Position numbers and translations under genes: made by a program
Notes under the pieces: model-generated
Told to the model about the DNA's origin: nothing
Database searches by the model: none
Seen by the model: the letters and a program-made list of their open reading frames with translations, nothing else
Virus record (IMG/VR): IMGVR_UViG_3300017991_000137
Coordinates: 1-54,558 of that record
DNA: 54,558 nucleotides
Origin: a virus
Strand: one strand, 5' to 3'
In this document: positions 1 to 7,779 of the stretch, one piece after another
Layout of the letters: each line of letters starts with the position of its first letter
Position numbering within the stretch: position 1 is the first letter of the stretch

Positions 1-681
1 ATTATCAAGCGTTTTGGGCGTGCCCGTGAATTGGCGAAGCGCCCAATCGGAGGCCGACATCGTCTCCCGAATAATCGGGAGGTGGTCGGAGTTCATATCC
101 TGGACTTCGTCGATAGCCACCTTGTCCGCGGAGATACCGCGGACGCGGTCAGCATTCAGGAAGGCAAAGCTGAACAGCATCTTTGACTGGTTCTTGAAGG
201 ATCGGTGGAGAACGCTGTTCACGGTATCGGTTCCTGTCCACAGGAATTGTACTGGGCTTTGGTCGATGAATGGCTGGACGAACATAGTACTGAAACGCCG
301 AACCTGCTCAAAAAGCGGCATTACATAGAGCGTGGTTAGGTTCGGGATCGATACAGACGTAAGCACGCCGTGCGCCGACAGGGAAGTGGACTTGGATACC
401 TGTCGCCCGGTCTTGTAGACTAGGGCAGATGGCATCCGCAGGCGGAACACTTCCTCAAACGGGAAGTGGTTCTGCAGGGTGTACGGTTTTCCTTTGAGAT
501 TGAGCAGGAGCGGCAGCGCCTGAGCCAGTGAGTCGATCAGTCCGGTCTTGATCAGCAGCCCGAAACGGGCCACGCGTTCAGCCGGAGTCAGGTCGGCAAC
601 CTCCTCAGGGTTCAGAGAGGCAGCGATCAGTTGCATCTTTGCAGCGGCCAATGCGTCCGGCCCATCGAGTGGATTTACCAT
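1..681 (-). CDS. terL: Terminase large subunit, N-terminal part (runs off left edge)
   Basis: This is the ATPase motor that packages DNA into the prohead. I translated the minus strand by hand, because the ORF is open at the window edge: 227 codons are present and the C-terminal nuclease domain lies outside. A Walker A-like GRQVSKST is at residues 92-99, and the Walker B region has VAIDEVQDM (D191, E192) followed by a TGTPKT motif III-like segment. The start at 681 has an AGGAG ribosome site. Its ATG overlaps, on the opposite strand, the start codon of the next gene (CATG at 679-682). The portal at the other end of the window lies on the opposite strand, so the packaging genes are not in the usual head-to-tail order. 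Confidence 0.93.
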   Translation of the reverse strand, partial: MVNPLDGPDALAAAKMQLIAASLNPEEVADLTPAERVARFGLLIKTGLIDSLAQALPLLLNLKGKPYTLQNHFPFEEVFRLRMPSALVYKTGRQVSKSTSLSAHGVLTSVSIPNLTTLYVMPLFEQVRRFSTMFVQPFIDQSPVQFLWTGTDTVNSVLHRSFKNQSKMLFSFAFLNADRVRGISADKVAIDEVQDMNSDHLPIIRETMSASDWALRQFTGTPKTLDN

Positions 682-826
682 GATGTCTCCTGATGATAAG
701 CAGCGTGAGCTCGAAAAGTTCCGCGCTGTCGAAGAGTTTGCAGGGCACGCCTGGAAACAGACGCGTGTCATTTTCCTCGCACTGCTCACCTTATGGGTAT
801 TGTGGTGCTATCTTAGCTGGCTTTGA
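680..826 (+). CDS. Small membrane protein, divergent from terminase
   Basis: A 48-residue protein with a charged N-terminal half and one hydrophobic segment at about residues 30-48. The frame extends upstream to 548, but that part lies antisense to the terminase, so I start it at ATG 680 (683 is possible). No strong ribosome site is visible, which lowers confidence. A holin-like or other membrane role is possible but not shown. Confidence 0.55.
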   Translation: MMSPDDKQRELEKFRAVEEFAGHAWKQTRVIFLALLTLWVLWCYLSWL

Positions 827-832
827 TAGTAT
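824..832 (+). promoter_or_regulatory. Extended -10 promoter candidate
   Basis: TG at 824-825, one base, then TAGTAT at 827-832 forms an extended -10 element. No good -35 lies at the expected distance. The same TAGTAT hexamer occurs in the two best promoters of the window (25839 on plus, 9801 on minus). A 7-bp hairpin (ACGGTTT/AAACCGT, 844-869) follows before the 897 gene. Confidence 0.4.
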
Positions 833-896
833 AGCTAGGAAAAACGGTTTACGAAAAGAGTGAAACCGTCTAACAAACAGCCGGGAGGGGCTGAAT

Positions 897-1118
897 ATGG
901 CAATTACCATGAGCGCGAAGTTGTTCCTCGAGCGTGCTGGTCTGCGGCCTACCTACCGCCGCCCAGTGCCGACCACTGTCCCGGAGAACAATCCGGTCCT
1001 CAGGTATCCGATGAGCCGGCCACTACCGCCGGCCTGGACCAAGACGGACGGATATCCTCCACCGGATAGAGGTTCAACTCAGGACGACCCGTGGCATCTT
1101 GGCCCACCGGAGGAATGA
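897..1118 (+). CDS. Small Pro/Arg-rich protein, unknown
   Basis: A 73-residue protein rich in proline and arginine with no recognised domain. The start at 897 is supported by a GGGAGGGG ribosome site. Its stop overlaps the next start (ATGA at 1115-1118), so the two are likely translationally coupled. Confidence 0.75.
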   Translation: MAITMSAKLFLERAGLRPTYRRPVPTTVPENNPVLRYPMSRPLPPAWTKTDGYPPPDRGSTQDDPWHLGPPEE

Positions 1119-1291
1119 TGTTCGAATCATTCGCCAAGACCTCGTTCTTCATCGCCATAATCTGCGGTGCCTGCGCCTTCATCTCCGCTGAGGACGGACC
1201 GCTCTGCGGTATTCCGCTCCTCGCAGGTATTGGCGCCATCATTGCGGCATTCTATGCTGCAAAGGGTTTCACCCAAGGCGACCGCGGATAG
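1115..1291 (+). CDS. Small two-helix membrane protein
   Basis: A 58-residue hydrophobic protein with two predicted membrane segments (about residues 8-28 and 36-52). The ATG at 1115 (or 1118) follows GGAGG at 1109-1113 and overlaps the upstream stop. No family recognised. It heads a short run of membrane genes with 1300. Confidence 0.7.
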   Translation: MMFESFAKTSFFIAIICGACAFISAEDGPLCGIPLLAGIGAIIAAFYAAKGFTQGDRG

Positions 1292-1299
1292 GAGTAGCC

Positions 1300-1710
1300 A
1301 TGACAATCCTGGAGTTCGTTGCTGTGTGCCTCGCCGCCGGCGCGCTTGTCGATGCCTGGCTACACGAGCCCGGGCTCTTCGACGAGGTCCGTGAGTGGAT
1401 CAGTGTCTGGGGGCAGCCGCGTCCGGACGAGGTCCGCGAAACCGGCCTAACGTGGCGCGCGTGGGGTCGTGGAAAGATAGCACAGCTAGCAGGGTGCCAC
1501 AAATGTATGACATACCATGCGGCATTCTGGCTCCTACTTTTGTTTTGGCTGCCAAGCCACTGGCTGAACCCGCCTTGGACCCAAATCTTGTTTTTCCCGA
1601 TTTGGGCCCTGGCGGCTACCCGTTTTTCCCTTCTTATGGCCGATCTCCACGATCGGCTGACTGAATTTAGTTCGCAGGAACAAAATGAGCGACAAGAAGA
1701 AATTCAATGA
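1300..1710 (+). CDS. Membrane protein with CxxC motif, DUF1360-like
   Basis: A 136-residue protein with an N-terminal hydrophobic helix, a CHKCMTYH motif near residue 67, and two further hydrophobic stretches. A CxxC beside a membrane helix is typical of the phage DUF1360 family, function unknown; that assignment is by pattern only. GGAG precedes the start. The tail overlaps the next gene by 26 nt. Confidence 0.85.
   Translation: MTILEFVAVCLAAGALVDAWLHEPGLFDEVREWISVWGQPRPDEVRETGLTWRAWGRGKIAQLAGCHKCMTYHAAFWLLLLFWLPSHWLNPPWTQILFFPIWALAATRFSLLMADLHDRLTEFSSQEQNERQEEIQ
1665..1687 (+). promoter_or_regulatory. Palindrome copy 1 (GTTC-GCAG-GAAC) over a start site
   Basis: ATTTAGTTC, loop GCAG, GAACAAAAT: 8 of 9 arm positions pair. 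The AGGA in the centre is also the ribosome site, and ATG 1685 falls in the right arm. It belongs to a seven-member family (10753, 14705, 18967, 28592, 38103, 47348). Confidence 0.75.
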
Positions 1711-2077
1711 GGTGGTCGTTGAATCCCTCCACGGACTCGCCGAGGACATGCTCGCCGACATCCCGGAGCTGGAAGGCCTCGTGATCGGCATCGTCTACAG
1801 CGATGGCCTCGAAGAGACCAAGCCCAACGTGCTGGTAGTCGGAGACGTCAACGACCCCTTCTTCATCGGAAAGGCCGGCCTCCAAGCCGCCCGCGTATCG
1901 CAGACGGTAATGGCTGCAACCAACAAGCATTTCCAGCTCGCTCTGCAGGTTCGCGAACAACTCCAAGAGGAGATCGATGGCAAACGACGTGAAGCGGAAG
2001 GCGCCAAAGAAGGCGAAGCCGCAGATCGAGGGGATAGCGACCCTGAAGGACCTGCTCGACCATCTAAAGATAACTGA
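1685..2077 (+). CDS. Unknown protein with acidic, low-complexity tail
   Basis: A 130-residue soluble protein. Residues 1-95 look like a folded alpha/beta domain; the last 35 residues are a Glu/Arg/Pro-rich tail that lies wholly over the start of the next gene (101-nt overlap, different frame). Not recognised. Its start sits inside palindrome copy 1, so its translation may be controlled there. Confidence 0.85.
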   Translation: MSDKKKFNEVVVESLHGLAEDMLADIPELEGLVIGIVYSDGLEETKPNVLVVGDVNDPFFIGKAGLQAARVSQTVMAATNKHFQLALQVREQLQEEIDGKRREAEGAKEGEAADRGDSDPEGPARPSKDN

Positions 2078-2612
2078 GTGGGACACCCTAATCGTTGGCG
2101 ACGGCAGCGGCACCGGCTGGAAACAAGGCGCCGGATGGGCTGCCGTTCTTATCGATCGGCACAGTCGTGCCAGGAAGCTCTTCTACGGCGCCATGAACAC
2201 TGGCACCGTTACTCTTGGAGAGCTATTTCCGTATCTGCACGCCATGAGTTGGTATGCTGGCAGGGACGGACCGGGAAGGCAACGGCGGCATGAGCTACGC
2301 AAGGTAGGTCGTGCTATGCACGTGCATATCGTTACTGACTCCCAGGTGGTTGCCACGTGCGGCAACAACCCCGGCTCTCGCCGGGCACACCAGGAGCTTT
2401 GGAAGGCATTCGACGAGTACCAGAAGAACGGGTTCATCCTGCACTTCCACTTCATCGAACGCGATCGCGTCAATCTCAACGTGCTGGTCGACGAAGTCTC
2501 GCGGCAGGCCCGGAAAGACGTAGAGGATACATATGACAGAGCAATCGAAAAGCTCTGCAGTCGATACCCAGGTCTCCCTGGAGACGTGTCAGTGTACCAC
2601 TTCTCCAACTGA
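1977..2612 (+). CDS. RNase H-like protein
   Basis: A 211-residue protein with the RNase HI pattern of acidic residues: D42 in VGDGSGTG, E82 in TLGELFPY, D121 in VTDSQVV and an aspartate in VDEVSR near residue 171. The family cleaves RNA in RNA:DNA hybrids, so primer removal is a reasonable role. A strong AGAGGAG precedes ATG 1977, supporting the long overlap with the upstream gene. Confidence 0.85.
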   Translation: MANDVKRKAPKKAKPQIEGIATLKDLLDHLKITEWDTLIVGDGSGTGWKQGAGWAAVLIDRHSRARKLFYGAMNTGTVTLGELFPYLHAMSWYAGRDGPGRQRRHELRKVGRAMHVHIVTDSQVVATCGNNPGSRRAHQELWKAFDEYQKNGFILHFHFIERDRVNLNVLVDEVSRQARKDVEDTYDRAIEKLCSRYPGLPGDVSVYHFSN

Positions 2613-3051
2613 TGTACTACAGAAGATCCCGCCGGTGCCGCTGCACATTGATCTCTACGAGGACAACATGCCATTCGCTTTGGTCGTGTTCTTCCAGGGA
2701 GAGATTGAGCGAATGCTCGACGGGAGTTGGTACCACAAGAAGCAGAAATACCGCATCACATATGGAAACCACCTGACTGGCAGATCCTGGGAGGTCTGCG
2801 ACGAAGGTGTGATAACGTTCAGCGCTGGCGACTTTCCTCGCCTCGTGATCCAGCCAGATGCCCGGCGTAAGAGCGCCGTCATCCTCATGCTGGAGCACAT
2901 CGTAAAGATCGAGAAGATCCCAGAGGATAAGACAGTCTACCGGCACGAGTTTTTCCATCTGCCCGATGAGCCTGATCCCGTCCTACCCGACGAGTACAGC
3001 GAAGGCAGAAAACACCGAGGTATACGACTGAGAAGGCATGCCACAGAGTGA
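2533..3051 (+). CDS. Unknown protein
   Basis: A 172-residue protein with no recognised family. The first 27 residues overlap the RNase H-like gene by 80 nt and are Ser/Thr-rich; the rest looks like a compact beta-rich domain. An AGAGGA ribosome site precedes ATG 2533. The stop overlaps the next start by 14 nt. Confidence 0.85.
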   Translation: MTEQSKSSAVDTQVSLETCQCTTSPTDVLQKIPPVPLHIDLYEDNMPFALVVFFQGEIERMLDGSWYHKKQKYRITYGNHLTGRSWEVCDEGVITFSAGDFPRLVIQPDARRKSAVILMLEHIVKIEKIPEDKTVYRHEFFHLPDEPDPVLPDEYSEGRKHRGIRLRRHATE

Positions 3052-4885
3052 AACACGCCGTTTCAAAATGCATCAGCAGCTGCTGCTCGACATCATCCAG
3101 CGTCAAGCCGGCAGCCTATGGAAAGCAAGCGTCGAAGGGGTCCAGAACTCCGTCGACTCTGGGTCTACTAGATGTGACATCACTTGTACGCAAGGGATGC
3201 TCATCATATCCGATGACGGTAAAGGTTTCCGTTCCAAAGAAGAAATAGAAGAGTTCTTCGAGGTATTCGGACAGCCACACTCCGTCGAAGAGGAGAAGCA
3301 GTTCGGCCGATTCCGGATGGGCCGCGGACAGCTGTTCGCCTACGGGCGTAACACCTGGCGCAGCGGCGAGTTCGAGATGATCGTCGATATCCAGGAGGAC
3401 GGGCTGGACTACAGGCTCCGTACGGGCCTGGAGAACTATCCGGGCTGCACCGTAACCGTCGAGTTGTACAAGCATCTCACCCACGTCGAGCATGCTGACA
3501 TCATCGACCAAATCAAGAAGAACGTGAAGTTCGTCCGGATCCCCATCCATCTGAACGGTGAGGACAAGACGATCACGAAAGACCGCTCGAAAATTGAATG
3601 GGACATGGAGCTCAAGGAAGCGGACATCAAGTTCCGCGAGAACGGGCCCCTCGAAGTCTACAATCAAGGTGTGAAGGTGCTGACCATCAACAGGTATCGG
3701 TTCGGCACCGGAGGCGATGTGGTCACTAAGGTACCGATCAAGGTCAACTTCGCGCGGAACGACGTCATGTCGGACTGCCCGGTGTGGACCAAGATCTCGT
3801 CGAATATCCGCACACACGTAGCCAATACGAGTGTCGCTCGCGACAGTTCTGGCAACGTGGTCAATTCTAGTTCCAGACGACGCCCGCGTGCCCGCACGCA
3901 GAACGCGACGTCGCAGAACACGGCCAACAGACGGTCGCCAATCACCAACGACGCGGACCGCAAGCGGGTCGCGACGTCGATGAAGGACAAGGACATTTCG
4001 ACCCAGTACGCGCGTGCTGCCAAGCTGCACACGCTGCTACAGGACCAGCGACACGTTACGTTGCGGGTCCTACACGGTATTGGTCGCGGTGTCGTGACCC
4101 TCGCACCAGAGGGAACACGACACTGGTCGTACGAATGTCGTCGTATCCAAGACGCCAAGATTGCCGCTGTCCTCGACAGGGTGATGTTGGATCGCTGGAA
4201 CGCCAAGAACGGCCATCAGTTGGTGTGGATCATCAACAAATCCTACTACGATCTCGGCATCCACGGATACAACTTGCAGTACATCGACTACGACAAGACC
4301 GTTGAGGCGATGGGCAAAGAGCACCTGATCCTTGAAGAGAAGGAGCTCACCCGTGTCGAACGGATCGTCTTAGAGGTGCTGCGTGCGCAGATGCATGCGA
4401 TCCAGTATGCGGTGCGGAACTCCAAAGGCAGCCGGGAGTTGTTCATCGGCACCGGGCCGCTGGAGCACTGGACCGACGGCCAGACCTTCATCGCGCTGAA
4501 CCGCAAGGAGGTCAAGCAACTGGGAGCCAACTACCGGGTCTGGAACAAGTACATGATGATGATTCTCCACGAATATTGTCATGACAAGCCCAGCACCGGT
4601 AAGAAGCACCTACATACGAAGGCGTTCTACAGCACGATGGTCGACGCGTTGGACAGCTGGTACCTAGGCAACTTCCCGTACGAATGTTCGCATCGCATGC
4701 CCCGCATCGCTGCGGACGTCAAACGGAAGCTGACCAGGACCGAACTCCACGGCATCGATCTGCAGACGGACGCCAAAAAAGCAGTTGATGAGACATGCGA
4801 GGATCTCGGCATCCCAACGGAACCGCCCGAGATGCTGCCGCTTCCAGACCCGCTACGCGTAGCCACCAATCAGGAAGGAGAATGA
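3038..4885 (+). CDS. GHKL ATPase fused to HExxH zincin-like domain
   Basis: A 615-residue protein. The N-terminus has the ATP-binding signatures of the GHKL superfamily (Hsp90, MutL, gyrase B): N-box E33-xxx-N37-xx-D40, DDGKGF at 59-64, and GRFRMGRGQ at 90-98. A basic Ser/Arg-rich linker lies near 285-320. The C-terminal region has HEYCH (H511, E512, H515) after a hydrophobic strand, then KKHLHTKAF, which resembles the third zinc ligand of SprT-like metalloproteases. ATP-driven protein remodelling with proteolysis is an inference; the protease part rests on this motif alone. Confidence 0.9.
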   Translation: MPQSETRRFKMHQQLLLDIIQRQAGSLWKASVEGVQNSVDSGSTRCDITCTQGMLIISDDGKGFRSKEEIEEFFEVFGQPHSVEEEKQFGRFRMGRGQLFAYGRNTWRSGEFEMIVDIQEDGLDYRLRTGLENYPGCTVTVELYKHLTHVEHADIIDQIKKNVKFVRIPIHLNGEDKTITKDRSKIEWDMELKEADIKFRENGPLEVYNQGVKVLTINRYRFGTGGDVVTKVPIKVNFARNDVMSDCPVWTKISSNIRTHVANTSVARDSSGNVVNSSSRRRPRARTQNATSQNTANRRSPITNDADRKRVATSMKDKDISTQYARAAKLHTLLQDQRHVTLRVLHGIGRGVVTLAPEGTRHWSYECRRIQDAKIAAVLDRVMLDRWNAKNGHQLVWIINKSYYDLGIHGYNLQYIDYDKTVEAMGKEHLILEEKELTRVERIVLEVLRAQMHAIQYAVRNSKGSRELFIGTGPLEHWTDGQTFIALNRKEVKQLGANYRVWNKYMMMILHEYCHDKPSTGKKHLHTKAFYSTMVDALDSWYLGNFPYECSHRMPRIAADVKRKLTRTELHGIDLQTDAKKAVDETCEDLGIPTEPPEMLPLPDPLRVATNQEGE

Positions 4886-4936
4886 TGTTATGAACACGCT
4901 GTTTCGACGGTACTTTCCTTGTCGTGAGGTGGTGCC

Positions 4937-5203
4937 GTGCATGAGAACCTAACCTGGGATATCAAGCAAGCATTGCACATCCGGATACTCGTCGGCGTCG
5001 ATGGCGTCGGCGAGTATTGGGATGACATGCAAAAGGGCCGCCGCAAATCCGCTGACGTATGGCTGTTATACAACAGACCCAGCCTCGCCAGCCCACCGTG
5101 TCCGCAGCGGATACGGTTCATCCGGCTCATCGACCAACTTTACCAAGAGCGAAGGGAGGCCAAACGTGCCAACAACAAAAAGGGAGGCAAGGGTTTGCGG
5201 TAA
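4937..5203 (+). CDS. Small basic protein, unknown
   Basis: An 88-residue protein with a lysine/arginine-rich C-terminus. GTG 4937 is chosen because a GAGG ribosome site precedes it and no ATG is in frame nearby. It overlaps the next gene by 38 nt. No family recognised. Confidence 0.7.
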   Translation: MHENLTWDIKQALHIRILVGVDGVGEYWDDMQKGRRKSADVWLLYNRPSLASPPCPQRIRFIRLIDQLYQERREAKRANNKKGGKGLR

Positions 5204-5471
5204 GTGTAGCACGTCAACCACCGAATGGTATCCATTCACCGGCGGAGCCCAGTTGCCTGCAATCCGTTGCAACCACTGCTACGAGAACGAGGTGCAGCGA
5301 TGCATCCGAGAGCAGCTGGACTTCGACAAAGTAAAATCCATAGAGAAGAAGGAGATCAAACAGCTCAGTGGAGACGACGATGTACGAAGCGTTCGCCCAA
5401 ATGGGCGTGAAGCTCCACAACGACACAATCGAAATCGTGGAAACCTCCGTGTCTTTCCCGATCCACGTTGA
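5166..5471 (+). CDS. Zinc-ribbon protein
   Basis: A 101-residue protein with CGKC and CNHC pairs about 26 residues apart, the spacing of a zinc ribbon, followed by a charged helix. GTG 5166 follows GGGAGG. The last 30 residues (Arg/Asn-rich) overlap the next gene by 92 nt in another frame, again an overprinted tail. It probably binds nucleic acid or protein; no specific role is visible. Confidence 0.75.
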   Translation: MPTTKREARVCGKCSTSTTEWYPFTGGAQLPAIRCNHCYENEVQRCIREQLDFDKVKSIEKKEIKQLSGDDDVRSVRPNGREAPQRHNRNRGNLRVFPDPR

Positions 5472-5703
5472 GCCCTACCCGGGCATGTTCATCTACTCGA
5501 GCAGGTGGAAGGGATTGCTGCCGATCGCCCATGTGTTCTATGACGCTGACCGCAAAGCGTACGTCATGGCCATCGGCGTCGGCGCCTACGATTACACCAT
5601 GACCCTCGAAGAGTGGCTGACCGAGCGGCCATATTGGAAAAAAGCGGAAAACCCGCTGATTGACATGATCCCGCGAGACGAAAAGCCGTCGGAACCGCCG
5701 TGA
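5380..5703 (+). CDS. Unknown protein
   Basis: A 107-residue soluble protein with no recognised family. ATG 5380 is preferred over GTG 5368 because GGAG at 5369-5372 is correctly spaced for it. Three short hairpins follow the stop. Confidence 0.85.
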   Translation: MYEAFAQMGVKLHNDTIEIVETSVSFPIHVEPYPGMFIYSSRWKGLLPIAHVFYDADRKAYVMAIGVGAYDYTMTLEEWLTERPYWKKAENPLIDMIPRDEKPSEPP

Positions 5704-5787
5704 GAGGCCTCCTGAGGCCCATACGCGGCCCGTAAAGCCGAAAAGGGCTCCCAGGAGCCCATTTGCGACCCGGGCCTTAGCGGCCCT
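5704..5787 (+). other. Three GC-rich hairpins between genes
   Basis: GGCCTC/GAGGCC (5706-5719), GGGCTC/GAGCCC (5745-5760) and GGGCC/GGCCC (5772-5786) follow one another in the 107-nt gap. None has a U-run, so they are not classic terminators. They may protect or punctuate the transcript before the 5811 gene. Confidence 0.5.
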
Positions 5788-5810
5788 CTGAGACGATCTG
5801 GAGGCTAGCA

Positions 5811-6386
5811 TTGGTAGCAGCCATTGAAATCCCGTTTGCCCGCCTACCGCGAGACGTGTACATCGAAGGACCCCGCTATCGGGTGGAGATCCCTCGACTG
5901 GACTTCTACGCGTACGAAACGATCGGCGGGTGCATCGGGCACACCGGCGCCCTGGCAATGGCAGACTTTGATGAAAGGAGAATTACCTTGGAAATTGAAA
6001 TTCCCATCAAGAAAGAATTACTGCTTGAGACCCTACGGAAGAACCGCGAGGAACATCAGCAGATCTATGACGAGGCGCTCGCAGCATACTGCAAGCGTGC
6101 ACAAGAACACTGTGAGGCACTGGTTGCGAAGTTGAGGAAGGGCGAAGCCGCATACGTCGGCGTCAACTTCAACCCGCCGGAGAACCACGTCAAAGACTAC
6201 GACCTCGCGATTTCGATGGTGGAGATGGCGGAGACGCCACTCATCACGCTCAACGCTGAGGACTTCTCCATGCTGGTCCGCGACGACTGGGGATGGCAGA
6301 AACGCTGGCTGAAGACGAGCGGCTCGCTCATCGGCGGACACAGCAACTCGGCCTCGACAAAATGCCTGGCCATGTACAACGAGTAG
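5811..6386 (+). CDS. Conserved phage protein of unknown function
   Basis: A 191-residue product from TTG 5811 (GGAGG at 5800-5804). From residue 60 it resembles a widespread unassigned actinophage-type family: a start like MEIEIPIKKELLLETL, a helical stretch, then DYDLAI...MLVRDDWGWQ. That family normally begins near this point, and a strong AAGGAG at 5975-5980 precedes an in-frame TTG at 5988. Two products from one frame, or a shorter real gene at 5988, are both possible. Confidence 0.8.
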   Translation: MVAAIEIPFARLPRDVYIEGPRYRVEIPRLDFYAYETIGGCIGHTGALAMADFDERRITLEIEIPIKKELLLETLRKNREEHQQIYDEALAAYCKRAQEHCEALVAKLRKGEAAYVGVNFNPPENHVKDYDLAISMVEMAETPLITLNAEDFSMLVRDDWGWQKRWLKTSGSLIGGHSNSASTKCLAMYNE

Positions 6387-6399
6387 GCCTTAACGCTGT

Positions 6400-6452
6400 G
6401 CCGTGGTGCGTCGGTAGCTAATCCCTTCTGGCGCACCGCGGCCGCGATTTTT
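6400..6452 (+). terminator. Terminator at convergent gene ends
   Basis: An 11-bp stem (GCCGTGGTGCG 6400-6410 with CGCACCGCGGC 6432-6442, one G-U pair) and 21-nt loop, followed after six bases by five T. It ends the plus-strand run and meets the stop of the minus-strand operon. Confidence 0.65.
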
Positions 6453-6690
6453 ACTCTTTGGGCCCGGCAACGAGGTCGTTGCGGAACGCGCTCGCCGAGC
6501 AGTTCAGCCCGAAGGTCTGCTTGGCCCACTCGAAGAGTTCGCGTTGGGAGATGCCGTCGTAGCGGCCTTCTTGCCATCTGATGACGAACTCATTCCACAG
6601 TTCCTTCTGTTCGCCCTTGAGCGTCCTGGCTGTGATAACACGGCTTCGCGATTCGAGTTCGTCGAGTGGGGAGTTCTTCTTCTTCGCCAT
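6451..6690 (-). CDS. Small unknown protein, possible HTH
   Basis: A 79-residue protein with a basic N-terminus and a helical segment (residues 45-72) compatible with a helix-turn-helix; this is a weak resemblance. It is the last gene of the minus-strand operon. Its start overlaps the stop of the SPFH gene (TAATG). Confidence 0.75.
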   Translation of the reverse strand: MAKKKNSPLDELESRSRVITARTLKGEQKELWNEFVIRWQEGRYDGISQRELFEWAKQTFGLNCSASAFRNDLVAGPKE

Positions 6691-7265
6691 TACTCTGCTT
6701 CCTCGGTTTCTTCGTTCTGCGGCAACGGGATGATCTGCGTCGAGCCGATTACCCGGTGCATGTTGGTGAGATGGAAGTCGGACATGAATGCTACTTCCAC
6801 GTCGACGCCAAACGGTTCAAGGTCCTTTCGGATCTTGTTGGTGATCATATGGTTGATGCGTTGATGTCTCCGCACCAGGTCTTGCATCGTCTTACCGACG
6901 ATTGCTTGGATAACACCCTCTTGGGCTCGGTCACGTATCGTGGTCTCGAAGTCGTATGTTTCGACCATCGCTTTGATGATGTCTTTTATGCGGAAAACAA
7001 CGGTCACTGATATTGTGATGCCAAGTGGTAGTGTGCTATCATGCGGTAATGTCTGAGCCTCTAAGTTCAGAGTATCTCGGACAACAGGATGGACTATCGG
7101 TCTTTGGATGGGAGGCCAGTAGAGGTGGAAGCCAGGCCTGAGTCGCTTCGCTCTACCGAGGGTAAGCATCACACCTTCCTGAGTCTTGTCGACATGAAGA
7201 CCTCTCGGGAAGATTCTTGATGCCCACCGCAGTAAATCAGATAACCACCCAAGACCGATGTCCAT
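6690..7265 (-). CDS. SPFH/band 7 (stomatin-prohibitin) protein
   Basis: A 191-residue protein with the band 7 core: VDKTQEGVMLTLGR, RPGFHLYWPP, a beta-rich middle, then an alpha-helical repeat (RDRAQEGVIQAIVGKTM). SPFH proteins form membrane-associated rings. The N-terminus is only weakly hydrophobic, so membrane attachment may be peripheral. It is shorter than cellular stomatins (about 250-300). Phage homologues are known but their role is unclear. Confidence 0.88.
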   Translation of the reverse strand: MDIGLGWLSDLLRWASRIFPRGLHVDKTQEGVMLTLGRAKRLRPGFHLYWPPIQRPIVHPVVRDTLNLEAQTLPHDSTLPLGITISVTVVFRIKDIIKAMVETYDFETTIRDRAQEGVIQAIVGKTMQDLVRRHQRINHMITNKIRKDLEPFGVDVEVAFMSDFHLTNMHRVIGSTQIIPLPQNEETEEAE

Positions 7266-7272
7266 GCTGTTG

Positions 7273-7779
7273 TTATCCTGGTCTGAGGATTCCGAGTACC
7301 TTCGCGAGCCGCGCGAGCTTCTGATATAACTCCGTCAGCGTCCCGTTGTTCGGGATGATCACATCGGCCACGTCAGAAGACATTTCTAGGGAAGGGTCCT
7401 CATCCACATCCCGCTCGATCCACACGACAAGGTCGATCATGCCGCGATCTAGCAATGCTTGCAATTCGCCGGCCCTCCGGATGCCGTTGAGCAGGTTGGA
7501 TTCCTTGAGCATATCCTCGTAGAGGGTGATTCCCAAGGGCTGATTATACTCCCAAATGATCTTGGCCCATAGGACCCGGTGATTATGCCGATCCTCCCAA
7601 CAATCGTGAGGGTCGACGTACCCAAAATCTCGGCCAATCCGGTCAAATACTAGCGGTGCTGCCGCCTCGCTAGTACTGCCAGCATTGACCAAAATCGTGT
7701 TGTCGGAGAGCCACTGCATGGCGGTGTCTTTGCCGCAGCGACCGGGTCCGCAGATCGCGAGATTCAGTCGTCGTTCCAT
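7273..7779 (-). CDS. P-loop nucleotide kinase
   Basis: A 168-residue protein with Walker A GPGRCGKDT at residues 11-19 and a small kinase layout similar to phage deoxynucleoside monophosphate kinases. The substrate cannot be read from the sequence. With the neighbouring HAD nucleotidase it suggests adjustment of nucleotide pools. Its start overlaps the 3' end of the 7764 gene. Confidence 0.82.
   Translation of the reverse strand: MERRLNLAICGPGRCGKDTAMQWLSDNTILVNAGSTSEAAAPLVFDRIGRDFGYVDPHDCWEDRHNHRVLWAKIIWEYNQPLGITLYEDMLKESNLLNGIRRAGELQALLDRGMIDLVVWIERDVDEDPSLEMSSDVADVIIPNNGTLTELYQKLARLAKVLGILRPG

Noticed and set aside
984-1000. GGAGAACAAT resembling half of the palindrome
   Set aside because: Left arm (TGTTC) is absent; chance half-site inside the 897 gene.
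3116-4030. 304-codon open frame on the minus strand
   Set aside because: Antisense shadow of the GHKL gene; His/Asp/Val/Arg-rich composition and no ribosome site.
4890-4952. 20-aa ORF between the GHKL gene and the 4937 gene
   Set aside because: It has an AGGAAGG upstream but overlaps the GTG start of the 4937 gene in another frame and shows no peptide features; could be chance.
5365-5958. 197-codon minus-strand frame
   Set aside because: Runs across two plus-strand genes and the hairpin gap; Arg-rich shadow with no ribosome site.
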